In this document: in pieces, positions 35,296 to 43,656 of the stretch
How positions within the stretch are numbered: the stretch's first letter is position 1
Layout of the letters: each line of letters starts with the position of its first letter
Source: Pseudalkalibacillus salsuginis
Lineage (GTDB): Bacteria > Bacillota > Bacilli > Bacillales > Fictibacillaceae
NCBI RefSeq assembly: GCF_021646685.1
Contig: NZ_JAKJHW010000007.1
Span: 124,001-188,000, forward strand
Direction of reading: 5' to 3'
Length of the DNA: 64,000 nt
Program-made: the position numbers and the translations under genes
Notes under the pieces: generated by a model
The model's input: the letters and a program-made list of their open reading frames with translations, nothing else
Database searches by the model: none
What the model was told of the DNA's origin: nothing

Positions 35296-36771
35296 CTATT
35301 CTTCTATGAATCGTTTGAACGTTTCGTATACATCCTCCCACTGGGCAGATGAATTTGGTATATAGGTTTTTATGGAAAATGAATTTTGTACGATTGCACG
35401 TATTTCGGTCAGATCTTTAATCTTTCCCATTCCTTTATATTGCATCAGTATGTTACCGATCGCAGTAGCTTCTACAGGTCCAGCTTTTACTTGCCTACCC
35501 AAAGCGTTGGCAGTGAACTGACAGAGCAGTTCATTCTGTATACCTCCTCCAACCATATGGAAGACGGGAATCCTTTTATTTACCAGGCTTTCCATCCTCT
35601 CTAATACAAAACGGTATTTCAGGGCCATGCTCTCCAATATACAGCGTAAGATCTCCCCTTTTGTTTCAGGGATCGGCTGGCCCGTTTCAGCACAATATCG
35701 CTGGACTTCCTCTGGCATATGGGCCGGACGGATGAACACTGGATTGTCAGGATCAATGAAGGAGGTAAAGGCTGGAGATTGTTCAACCCACTCTTTTTGT
35801 TCCTCGTATGAAACAGGATCTCCTTCCAATTCCCACACCCTGCGGCACTCCTGGATAAGCCATAACCCCATGATGTTTTTCAGCAGACGATTGGTGCCCT
35901 CCACCCCTCCTTCGTTGGTAACGTTATATTCTAACGCCTTTTTGGTAATCACCGGTTCTTTTGTTTCAGTTCCCAGTAAAGACCATGTCCCGCAGCTTAA
36001 ATAAGCAAAGTCTTCAGAGGTGGACGGGACTGCTGCAACAGCGGAAGCAGTATCATGTTCTCCTACCGTCATAACGGATATCGGCTTTTTCAATCCTACC
36101 TCCTTGCATATAGATGGGAGAAGCTCACCAATTTTCGTCCCCGGCTGGACCGGTTCTAAAAACAGCTTATTATTTAACCCCAGTTTGTTCAATAGGTACT
36201 CGTCCCATTTCCTTCTTGTTGGGTTAAAAAGCTGAGTGGTCGTCGCATTGGTATACTCGGAACATTTGATTCCTGTAAAAAAATAACGGAGTAAATCTGG
36301 GATCATTAATAAGGCTTCTGCCCGATCAAGCAGATGAGGATTGTTTTTCTTCATAGCAAAAAGGTGATAGATCGTATTTATTTTCATAAACTGGATACCG
36401 GTTCTTTTAAAGATTTCTTCTTTCGGTACGATTTCAAAAACTTCTTCCATCATTTTATCGGTTTGGTTATCCCTGTAATGGATCGGATTGGATAAGAGAT
36501 GGCCGGTTTCATCAATCAAACCGAAGTCTACCGCCCAAGAGTCGATCGCTAAGCTGTCGATCGATTGATAACCAGCGTTGACTGTTAATACAAGCCCTCT
36601 TTTCATCTCATGGAAGAGACGTAAAATATCCCAATACAAATGCTTATTCACTTGGACTGGATCATTGCTGAACCGATGGATCTCGGTTATCTCTAGATGA
36701 TGATCCTCAAGCTTGCCCAAAACAACCCTGCCGCTGCTTGCCCCCAAATCATACCCAAGAACGGTCGTCAC
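35296..36771 (-). CDS. rhaB: L-rhamnulokinase
   Basis: A 491-residue FGGY-family sugar kinase. The N-terminal phosphate loop is LGYDLGASSGRVVLG (about residues 5-19), then SLAIDSWAVDFGLID, IHYRDNQTD, GEHDTASAVAAVP, YLSCGTWSLLGTE and the ATP-site HMVGGGIQNELLCQFTANAL. These are rhamnulokinase-specific variants of the family motifs. It phosphorylates L-rhamnulose to rhamnulose-1-phosphate. The ATG overlaps the isomerase stop by 4 bp (translational coupling), and rhaR follows after 20 bp. Confidence 0.95.
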   Translation of the reverse strand: MTTVLGYDLGASSGRVVLGKLEDHHLEITEIHRFSNDPVQVNKHLYWDILRLFHEMKRGLVLTVNAGYQSIDSLAIDSWAVDFGLIDETGHLLSNPIHYRDNQTDKMMEEVFEIVPKEEIFKRTGIQFMKINTIYHLFAMKKNNPHLLDRAEALLMIPDLLRYFFTGIKCSEYTNATTTQLFNPTRRKWDEYLLNKLGLNNKLFLEPVQPGTKIGELLPSICKEVGLKKPISVMTVGEHDTASAVAAVPSTSEDFAYLSCGTWSLLGTETKEPVITKKALEYNVTNEGGVEGTNRLLKNIMGLWLIQECRRVWELEGDPVSYEEQKEWVEQSPAFTSFIDPDNPVFIRPAHMPEEVQRYCAETGQPIPETKGEILRCILESMALKYRFVLERMESLVNKRIPVFHMVGGGIQNELLCQFTANALGRQVKAGPVEATAIGNILMQYKGMGKIKDLTEIRAIVQNSFSIKTYIPNSSAQWEDVYETFKRFIEE

Positions 36772-37988
36772 CAGCTAGCCCCGCCTTTCCCGCGAGCTAG
36801 TATTTCCTCTCCATAACTACTGGATAAATACGCCTCAAGCGGGTTGGCTGGCACGCCCATTTCCTCGCGTACGACATTCAACAACGGTGTGACATCAAAT
36901 TCAAACGCTTTCCGGACAGCATTTTCTGCAGCCAATACATCCTGTTTTTGTTGCGCATCCTCCACTTCCTTCAAATCAATCAAAAGCGCTTTCGCATATA
37001 ATGTCTGGACATTTGTAATCGACCGGATCATCGCCGGGATTTTAGGCTCTAAATTATGACATTGGTCAAGCATATAAGCAATATTCTCTGTCGTTTTCCG
37101 AATTCCGGCATCACTGTCATTCTGGGCTGAAACGATTTGGAAAAAGGTAAGGAATAGTTCGTATGGGTTATGGGCCGCCACAATCAGATCATCATCTGCA
37201 TATTTCCGGCTATTGAAATGAAAGCCGCCAAGCCTTTTTTCATCAAGTAAATAGGCAACAATATGCTCAATATTCGTTCCTTGCGGATGGTGTCCGGTAT
37301 CGACAAGCACTTCAGCTTTAGGCCCCAATTTCATCGCCATATTGTAGGACATGCCCCAATCCGCCAAATCGGTATGATAAAAAGCAGGCTCGAAAAATTT
37401 ATATTCGATCAGCATTCTCATATCATCATCTAATGCCTGGTACATTTCAGCCAGGGATTCATACATCCAATGCTTCCTTTTCCTTATGTCAGCCTGGCCC
37501 GGATAATTGGTTCCGTCAGCAAACCATAAGCTTAAATCCTTGGAACCTACTTCTCTAGCAATCTGTACACACTCTAGTAAATGCTCGACAGCTTTCTTCC
37601 TGACTTTAGGATTCGAGTTGCTGACACTTCCGAATTTATAATCCTCATCTTGGAATAAATTCGGGTTGACAGCCCCCACTTTCATTCCATGTTCTGCTGC
37701 AAATCGCTTTATTTCCTGGTAGTCATCTGCCTGATCCCATGGAATGTGGATGGCCACTCCCGGGCAAATACCTGTATGTTTATGGACTTGAGCCGCATCT
37801 TGAATTTTTTCGTAAAGGTTTCTAGGTACTCCTTCTTGCTGAAAGACCTTGAAACGAGTACCTGAGTCTCCATAACCCCAAGATGGCGTTTCCACTTGGA
37901 TTTCTTTGAGTTTCTGCTTAACCGCTTCCAGATCGATTCCCCGATCCGTTTGTTGCTGTTCAAAGATGTTATAGACTTGATCTTTCAT
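36768..37988 (-). CDS. rhaI: L-rhamnose isomerase, RhaI type
   Basis: A 406-residue TIM-barrel isomerase converting L-rhamnose to L-rhamnulose. It follows the Pseudomonas stutzeri/Rhizobium RhaI pattern: VETPSWGYGDSGTRF, ICPGVAIHIPWD, YKFGSVSNSNPKVRKKAVEH, LWFADGTNYPGQAD, LIEYKFFEPAFYHTDLADWG, VDTGHHPQGTNIEHIVAYLL and GGFHFNSRKYADDDL, which contain the Glu, Asp and His metal ligands. It is clearly different from the RhaA isomerase of the B. subtilis rha operon. ATG follows GGGGTGAG. It lies 119 bp after rhaEW. Confidence 0.93.
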   Translation of the reverse strand: MKDQVYNIFEQQQTDRGIDLEAVKQKLKEIQVETPSWGYGDSGTRFKVFQQEGVPRNLYEKIQDAAQVHKHTGICPGVAIHIPWDQADDYQEIKRFAAEHGMKVGAVNPNLFQDEDYKFGSVSNSNPKVRKKAVEHLLECVQIAREVGSKDLSLWFADGTNYPGQADIRKRKHWMYESLAEMYQALDDDMRMLIEYKFFEPAFYHTDLADWGMSYNMAMKLGPKAEVLVDTGHHPQGTNIEHIVAYLLDEKRLGGFHFNSRKYADDDLIVAAHNPYELFLTFFQIVSAQNDSDAGIRKTTENIAYMLDQCHNLEPKIPAMIRSITNVQTLYAKALLIDLKEVEDAQQKQDVLAAENAVRKAFEFDVTPLLNVVREEMGVPANPLEAYLSSSYGEEILARGKGGASW

Positions 37989-38107
37989 ATCTTACTCACC
38001 CCATCTTTTCTTTAATTTCGCAGAGAGCTTACCACTGATGGTCTACATAAGAAGACCAGCTGTCCTTATAAGCGTCTGGCTTTTTTGGAACAGTCCTTTT
38101 TTGATAT

Positions 38108-40174
38108 TCACCTTGTGAATGCTGCTGGTACTCCGCCGTCAACCGTAACCATACAGCCTGTCGTCTTCGCTGATTTTGAAGAAGCGAGGAATGCAATGGA
38201 TTCCGCGATATCTTCCGGTAGTACGTTCACATTCAAAATGGTCCTTTTACGATAATGCTCTTCTAATTCATCCGGCTCGATTCCATATGAGGATGCCCGT
38301 TCTTCTTTCCATTTGGAATCCCAAATCGCCGAACCCCTTATGACTGCGTCCGGTAAAACGGTATTGACACGGATTCCATGCTCTCCTCCGTCAGCAGCAA
38401 TCGTTCGTGCCAGGTGGACTTCAGCCGCTTTGGCTGTACTGTAAGCAGCTGCATTTTTACCTGCATAAATCGAGTTTTTCGATCCGACAAATACCATGTT
38501 TCCTCCGATTAATTGATCTTTCATCAATTTGAACGCTTCCCTTGCTACAAGGAAATAACCAGTGACAAGGACATTGATATTCAAGTTCCATTTATCAAGT
38601 GTCGTTTCATCAAATGGACTTGAACTCGCTAATCCTGCATTATTGACGACGATATCGATCCCGCCATACTCCAACACTGTCTTTTGGAAGGCAGACTTGA
38701 CATCTTCTTCCTTTGTCACGTCCATCTTGACGGCAATCGCCCTTTTCTCACCGTACCTCTCCTGAATTTGTTCGGCCACTTGTTCCGCACCTTCAAGATT
38801 GATATCGGAAATGACCACGTGGGCTCCTTCTGTCACAAGTCGGCGGCAAGCAGCACTACCGATTCCTCCAGCTCCTCCTGTAACAAAAACGATTTGACCT
38901 GAAAATTCTGCTTCTGGCTGAGCAAGGCTCAGTTTATACAATTCTAATGGCCAATATTCGACAGCGAACGATTCTGCTTCATCAAGGGATACGAATTCTC
39001 CTAAAGCAGTCGAACCTTTCATCACTGAAATTGCTCGATGATACAGTGATTCACTGACTTTCGCAGATTTCCAATCCTTTCCTGTGTTGATCATTCCGAT
39101 CCCAGGAATGAGAATGACACGAGGAACAGGTTCGAACATGACATCATCATCTTGCTTATTTCGATCAAAATAAGTTTCGTAGTTTTCCTTGAATTTACCA
39201 ATGCCTTCCTTTATTTTCGCTTTTAGTTGTCCCACATTGTTTTTATCAGGCTCCCAATTGACGAAAAGCGGTGTCCGTTTCGTATGTACGAGGTGATCAG
39301 GACAAGCGGCCCCTACCTGTGACAGATCCAGCGCATCCTGACTGTTCACGAACTGGAGGACTGGCTCACTAGCATCATACGTGACAAGCATTTTCTTGGA
39401 TCCGCTGACATACCCTCTGATCTTCGGAAGGATAGCCATCAATACATCCCTTCGATCCTCGGCATCTAAAGGTTTGTATTTATTACCTCCGAAAGCTTCT
39501 TTAATTTGAATTTTTTGGTTGATATAATTTTCTGCCTCTTGAATAATGGCGATGGTCTTGTCATAACATTCTTTACTGGAGTCTCCCCAGGTGACCAACC
39601 CGTGTTTCTCCATAATGACAAGTTCGGCATTCGGATTCTCTTTAACGCCCTCTGCAATCATTTTTGACAACTTGAAGCCAGGACGTATGTATGGAACCCA
39701 TACATACCGTTCTCCATAGATTTCTTTTGCTATTTCCTGCCCATTATCCGCACAAGCAATACTGATGATGGCATCAGGGTGCGTATGATCTACATGCTTA
39801 TAAGGTAAAAATGCATGAAGCAGCGTTTCAATAGAAGATCGGGGGTGTTTTGGATCTATCATGCAATGTGACAGGTAATCTACCATATCCGCATCATCCA
39901 TATCTTCTTTTTCCATTAGAGGCCGGATATCCTCCATTTTCAATGCAGTGAAGTTTCCTGTCTTCATTGAAGCCAGATCTGACCCGCTTCCTTTTACCCA
40001 CATGACCTCGACTTCCTGCCCTTTAAAATCCCTCTCCATGGACTTTGCAGAAGTGTTCCCGCCTCCCCAGTTCGCTATCGAACGATCTAATCCGAGGAGA
40101 TTTGACCGATACACCAATCCTGCTAAATCCGTTTGTAATTCAGCTTCAATCGGGTCCCAAAGATTTTTAACCAC
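38108..40174 (-). CDS. rhaEW: Bifunctional rhamnulose-1-phosphate aldolase/lactaldehyde dehydrogenase
   Basis: A 688-residue fusion. The N-terminal class II aldolase half (about residues 1-400) has NWGGGNTSAKS, VMWVKGSGSDLA, the metal site KHVDHTHPDAIISI and LVIMEKHGLVTWG; it splits rhamnulose-1-phosphate into DHAP and L-lactaldehyde. The C-terminal short-chain dehydrogenase half (about 425-688) has the NAD site VFVTGGAGGIGSAACRRL, NNAGLASSSPF, the catalytic YSTAK and HGIRVNTVLPD; it oxidises lactaldehyde to L-lactate. I chose GTG 40174, which follows GGAGG by eight bases; an ATG fifteen bases upstream overlaps that SD. The product L-lactate is the substrate of the downstream LutABC. Confidence 0.94.
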   Translation of the reverse strand: MVKNLWDPIEAELQTDLAGLVYRSNLLGLDRSIANWGGGNTSAKSMERDFKGQEVEVMWVKGSGSDLASMKTGNFTALKMEDIRPLMEKEDMDDADMVDYLSHCMIDPKHPRSSIETLLHAFLPYKHVDHTHPDAIISIACADNGQEIAKEIYGERYVWVPYIRPGFKLSKMIAEGVKENPNAELVIMEKHGLVTWGDSSKECYDKTIAIIQEAENYINQKIQIKEAFGGNKYKPLDAEDRRDVLMAILPKIRGYVSGSKKMLVTYDASEPVLQFVNSQDALDLSQVGAACPDHLVHTKRTPLFVNWEPDKNNVGQLKAKIKEGIGKFKENYETYFDRNKQDDDVMFEPVPRVILIPGIGMINTGKDWKSAKVSESLYHRAISVMKGSTALGEFVSLDEAESFAVEYWPLELYKLSLAQPEAEFSGQIVFVTGGAGGIGSAACRRLVTEGAHVVISDINLEGAEQVAEQIQERYGEKRAIAVKMDVTKEEDVKSAFQKTVLEYGGIDIVVNNAGLASSSPFDETTLDKWNLNINVLVTGYFLVAREAFKLMKDQLIGGNMVFVGSKNSIYAGKNAAAYSTAKAAEVHLARTIAADGGEHGIRVNTVLPDAVIRGSAIWDSKWKEERASSYGIEPDELEEHYRKRTILNVNVLPEDIAESIAFLASSKSAKTTGCMVTVDGGVPAAFTR

Positions 40175-40285
40175 TCCATCTACCTCCATTTTTGTAGTTC
40201 ATTGTTTGTCTTCCAACTAGATAAAGAAAACTCGGGCTTTGCCAAACCTTGGCGAAGGCTGAGCCTTAGCTGAACTTAAACTTCG

Positions 40286-40351
40286 TTCGTAAACTTTTCT
40301 GCTGCGTCGGTTAGCTACATCGCTGAAAAGTTATACTTACTTAACGTGTAA
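40286..40351 (+). repeat. Direct repeat B, copy 2 (66 bp)
   Basis: Matches 29746-29811 at 62 of 66 positions in the same orientation. It lies in the 363-bp gap between rhaS and rhaEW and abuts a short copy of repeat A. The remainder of that gap contains AT-poor GGCTTTGCC-type hairpin sequence near 40230-40260 and no gene. Confidence 0.9.
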
Positions 40352-40441
40352 AGAAAAGCACAAGCGCCCTGCCTTCTACGAAGATCACTGGAAGCCCACC
40401 GAAAAGGCTGTCGCCGTCCAGTGGGGCTGAAATAATGATCC
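40350..40441 (+). repeat. Dispersed repeat A, copy 4 (short form)
   Basis: About 90 bp: AAAGAAAAGCACAAGCGCCC, then GAAGATCACTGGAAGCCCAC and a GTCGCCGTCCAGTGGGGCTG tail. The central 80 bp of the full element is missing. It overlaps the end of repeat B copy 2 by two bases. Confidence 0.75.
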
Positions 40442-40537
40442 GAGTGAAAGGGCGCTTACTACTATGCAGTTTCATGCTTTCTTCTATTTATAATAAGGTG
40501 CTTCTCTCATTGATTTTCAGAGGCATCCCCCTATCAA

Positions 40538-41563
40538 TCAGTAAATCTCTTTCCACTCTTCGATGTTTTCTTTATCAAAACGGAACGGGTCCCCTAGTAG
40601 GATTTCGGTGCCATCTTCCCCTTCGATGATTTCATATTCTCCAAGTTCTCCCGCTTTAAATTTGTCTCCAGCTTCACCAGTGATGTCTCCTTCTACCAAT
40701 GAGTGGGAGGCGTGGCCTGCTAAATAACCTACATCAAGCGGGTTCCATAAGTACATCCAAGGAGTAGCTCCATTTTCGATATACGCTGCCATTTCACTAG
40801 GCAGCCCCAACCCTGTAACAACCACATCACCGATCAATCCTTTGTCGGTGATTACCTTTGCTGCAGCTGCAATTCCTACGGTTGTAGGTGCTACAATCGC
40901 TTTTAAGTCTGGATAAGACTGTAACAATGCTTCTGTCTCTGATACACTCTTGTCACGCAAGTCATCCCCATATGCAACTTTAACCAGCTCGATATCCTTG
41001 TATTCTGGCTTTTCCAATTCCTTCTTCATCCATTCGATCCAAAGGTTTTGATTGGAAGCTTGGGAAGTGGCACTTAATATTGCAATTTGTCCCTTTCCAT
41101 CAATCATTTCTGAGACCGCTTCGATTTGAGTCCTTCCGATCGCTTCGGGATCCGCTTGGTTCACATGGACCATCCGGCTGTCACCATTGACAGCACTATC
41201 TAAAGATAAAACCTTGATCCCTTTATTCATCGCTTTTTTCAAAGCTGGCTCCAAACCATCATAATCATTTGCTACTACGGCAATACTATCCACTTGTTGA
41301 GAAATCAATTCTTCAATGATCTTCACTTGGTCCTCGACAGATGGATCATCTGGTGCACGTAAGATCGCTTCTCCCCCAAGATCTTCGATTGCATTTTTGA
41401 ATCCTTCCATTTCTTTTTCGCCATAAGGATTTCCAGTGTTCTTGAAGACGACCGCATGTTTCGCCTTACCGTCTCCCCCTTCAGCAGGCTGGTTACTTCC
41501 ACAAGCAGCTAGAAATACCAATAGCAATGACATTAATAAGCCCAAATTGACAAACCTTTTCAT
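40538..41563 (-). CDS. rhaS: Rhamnose ABC transporter substrate-binding lipoprotein
   Basis: A 341-residue periplasmic-binding-protein-like lipoprotein. The signal MKRFVNLGLLMSLLLVFLAA ends in a lipobox with Cys21. The mature part is of the sugar-binding type I family: HAVVFKNTGNPYGEKEMEGF, ISQQVDSIAVVANDYDGLEP, KGIKVLSLDSAVNGDSRMVH, AILSATSQASNQN and VVVTGLGLPSEMAAYI. These are typical of RhaS/AI-2-binding-like rhamnose receptors. It is the last gene of the transporter set. Confidence 0.92.
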   Translation of the reverse strand: MKRFVNLGLLMSLLLVFLAACGSNQPAEGGDGKAKHAVVFKNTGNPYGEKEMEGFKNAIEDLGGEAILRAPDDPSVEDQVKIIEELISQQVDSIAVVANDYDGLEPALKKAMNKGIKVLSLDSAVNGDSRMVHVNQADPEAIGRTQIEAVSEMIDGKGQIAILSATSQASNQNLWIEWMKKELEKPEYKDIELVKVAYGDDLRDKSVSETEALLQSYPDLKAIVAPTTVGIAAAAKVITDKGLIGDVVVTGLGLPSEMAAYIENGATPWMYLWNPLDVGYLAGHASHSLVEGDITGEAGDKFKAGELGEYEIIEGEDGTEILLGDPFRFDKENIEEWKEIY

Positions 41564-41611
41564 CTTTTAGATCTCCCCTTAATTTTTATTTTCAGAACAG
41601 TAGTGTCACTG

Positions 41612-42628
41612 TTAAGAAACGTTCTTTTGTTGTGGATGTCCAACCGTCTTCTTTTTCTTCACCTTGAACTTCAAATTCGTGACTGTAACGGAAATGATAA
41701 GAAGCAAACCGATGACAATCAATAACATTTGAGCTGGAATATTGATCAGTCCAAGACCAAACTGTAGGTAACCAACGATGAATATCGCAAGGATCGCACC
41801 TGTCATTTTCCCTTTCCCGCCTGCGGTACTGATCCCGCCTAAAGCAACCATCGCAATGACATCCAGTTCATACATGGTCGCAACGTTCGGTCTTGTACTT
41901 CCCATCCGTGAAGTCAGAAAAATCGCAGTGATCGCAGCGGTCAATCCTGCCAAAGTAAATACAATCAATTTGATACGGTCCACCTTCACTCCGGAGAATC
42001 GACTCGCTTTCGAATTGCTGCCAATCGCATAAATATGTCTGCCAAATACCGTTTTGTGCAGGATCAACGTAAAGATTACTGCAAAGGCTACAAATAGAAC
42101 CAAGATGAACGGAATCGTTCCTACATATCCCCATCCAAAGTAGGAGAACCAGTCAGGAAAACCACCAGCAGATTGGTCTTCCAAAAGCATATAAGCAATC
42201 CCCCTATATAAAATCATGGTAGCCAGGGTGACAATAACAGCAGATAATTCCTTGTACCTGACGATCAGGTAACCGTTTAAAAATCCGCATAATGCCCCTG
42301 TCAGCAGACATGCAGCTATTGCCAGCCCTATCGGTAAACCGGCGTTATACAACATCGCCATAACAACGGATGATAAGGCGACTGTGGAACCGACCGAAAT
42401 ATCAATTTCCCTCATGATCATGATCATGACCATAGGAAAGACGATAAAAGCCTTATCGAGAAAAGTCATTGTCGCATCAGCTATGTTTATAAAGTTGAAA
42501 AAATAAGGAGAAATCGAACTATTCATCATGAAAATGGAAATCAGAATCAATACGAGCATCCATTCCCATTGGAGAAAAAACTTCTTCCAAGTGAATTCCC
42601 TCTCACCGCTAATCGTCCTTGTGTTCAC
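41612..42628 (-). CDS. rhaQ: Rhamnose ABC transporter permease (RhaQ-like)
   Basis: A 338-residue inner-membrane permease of the ribose/rhamnose CUT2 family, with about nine to ten helices. Family sequences are MIMIMREIDISVGSTVALSS, GYLIVRYKELSAVIVTLATM and DVIAMVALGGISTAGGKGKM, the last being the conserved cytoplasmic coupling loop that contacts the ATPase. It starts with GTG 42628 behind AGGGTGG. It ends 49 bp before rhaS and is 3 bp after rhaP. Assignment of P versus Q is by gene order only. Confidence 0.9.
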   Translation of the reverse strand: MNTRTISGEREFTWKKFFLQWEWMLVLILISIFMMNSSISPYFFNFINIADATMTFLDKAFIVFPMVMIMIMREIDISVGSTVALSSVVMAMLYNAGLPIGLAIAACLLTGALCGFLNGYLIVRYKELSAVIVTLATMILYRGIAYMLLEDQSAGGFPDWFSYFGWGYVGTIPFILVLFVAFAVIFTLILHKTVFGRHIYAIGSNSKASRFSGVKVDRIKLIVFTLAGLTAAITAIFLTSRMGSTRPNVATMYELDVIAMVALGGISTAGGKGKMTGAILAIFIVGYLQFGLGLINIPAQMLLIVIGLLLIISVTVTNLKFKVKKKKTVGHPQQKNVS

Positions 42629-42631
42629 ACG

Positions 42632-43639
42632 CTATACCACCCTTCTTGCCAACTCATTCTGTTGGACAGCCCTGTTGACAATCACGTTAAATAAAACGGC
42701 GAATAAGATGATTCCACCTTCAATCCCCATTTGCCAAAATGGAGAGACATCAATCAGTGGTAAAGCATTGTCTAGGATTCCAAGTAAAATCGCTCCAAGC
42801 AATACACCGGTGATCCTTCCTACACCCCCGGCAATGCTGACTCCACCTAAAATGCAAGCTGCAATCACGGTAAGCTCATAACCACTTGCGGTATCTCCCT
42901 GGGCTGACGCAAATTTCGAAACCCATAGAACCCCAGCCAAGCCGGATAAACCACCCATGATCGTATAAACCAGCAATAATATTTTCTTGCTGTTGATTCC
43001 AGTGATCTCGGCTGATTCCGGGTTACTGCCTACTGCATAGATCTGCCTTCCGGTAATCGTATAATTGACAAAAAAGTAAAAGAACAAGAAAATGGCGATG
43101 GCGATCAAAATCAGTGTGTTGACCCCTAAAAAGCTGCTGGTAGCGATCCCTTTAAAGGATGCTGGCATCTGATGGGCACTTACCCATCCTCCACCACTAC
43201 TCCAAAAGGTGAGACCTCTATATACATTCATTAAACCTAACGAAGCAATAATCGGTAATATCCCTATGATCGAAACCAGGTAGCCAAGGATGATTCCGCA
43301 AATAATACCAACCATGATTCCCAGTAATATTGCCAATAATGGATTCAGTCCAGGGTAAGCGCTTACGAATAAGGAAGAAGTCATCCCTGAAAGTGCTAAG
43401 GTCGATCCTATAGATAAATCGATCCCTCGCGTTATAAGGACAAGCATCATGCCGACCGCAAGAATGATAAGTATTGTTGTATTGGTGATTAAATTTGCCA
43501 GATTCCCGATCGTCAAAAATTTTGGGTTCAAAAGTTGGAACACGATGGAAAGAATAATGATGAATCCAATCAGCCCAGCTTCTCTATGTTTTGCAATGAC
43601 ACTGAGGATCGATTGTTTTTCCATAAGTCTATCGCCCAT
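42632..43639 (-). CDS. rhaP: Rhamnose ABC transporter permease (RhaP-like)
   Basis: A 335-residue CUT2 permease paralogous to its neighbour. It has MMLVLITRGIDLSIGSTLAL, GYLVSIIGILPIIASLGLMN and ELTVIAACILGGVSIAGGVG, the ATPase contact loop. The ATG at 43639 follows GAGAGGTGA at ideal spacing; a GTG nine bases upstream lies within that SD. It is 17 bp after rhaT. The two permeases form the heterodimeric channel. Confidence 0.9.
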   Translation of the reverse strand: MGDRLMEKQSILSVIAKHREAGLIGFIIILSIVFQLLNPKFLTIGNLANLITNTTILIILAVGMMLVLITRGIDLSIGSTLALSGMTSSLFVSAYPGLNPLLAILLGIMVGIICGIILGYLVSIIGILPIIASLGLMNVYRGLTFWSSGGGWVSAHQMPASFKGIATSSFLGVNTLILIAIAIFLFFYFFVNYTITGRQIYAVGSNPESAEITGINSKKILLLVYTIMGGLSGLAGVLWVSKFASAQGDTASGYELTVIAACILGGVSIAGGVGRITGVLLGAILLGILDNALPLIDVSPFWQMGIEGGIILFAVLFNVIVNRAVQQNELARRVV

Positions 43640-43656
43640 ATCTGTCACCTCTCCCT

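Noticed and set aside
34511-40174. A cre box in the rhamnose locus like that reported for B. subtilis
   Set aside because: I found no match with one or fewer mismatches upstream of rhaM or rhaEW; the A/T-rich rhaM leader has no CG dinucleotide.
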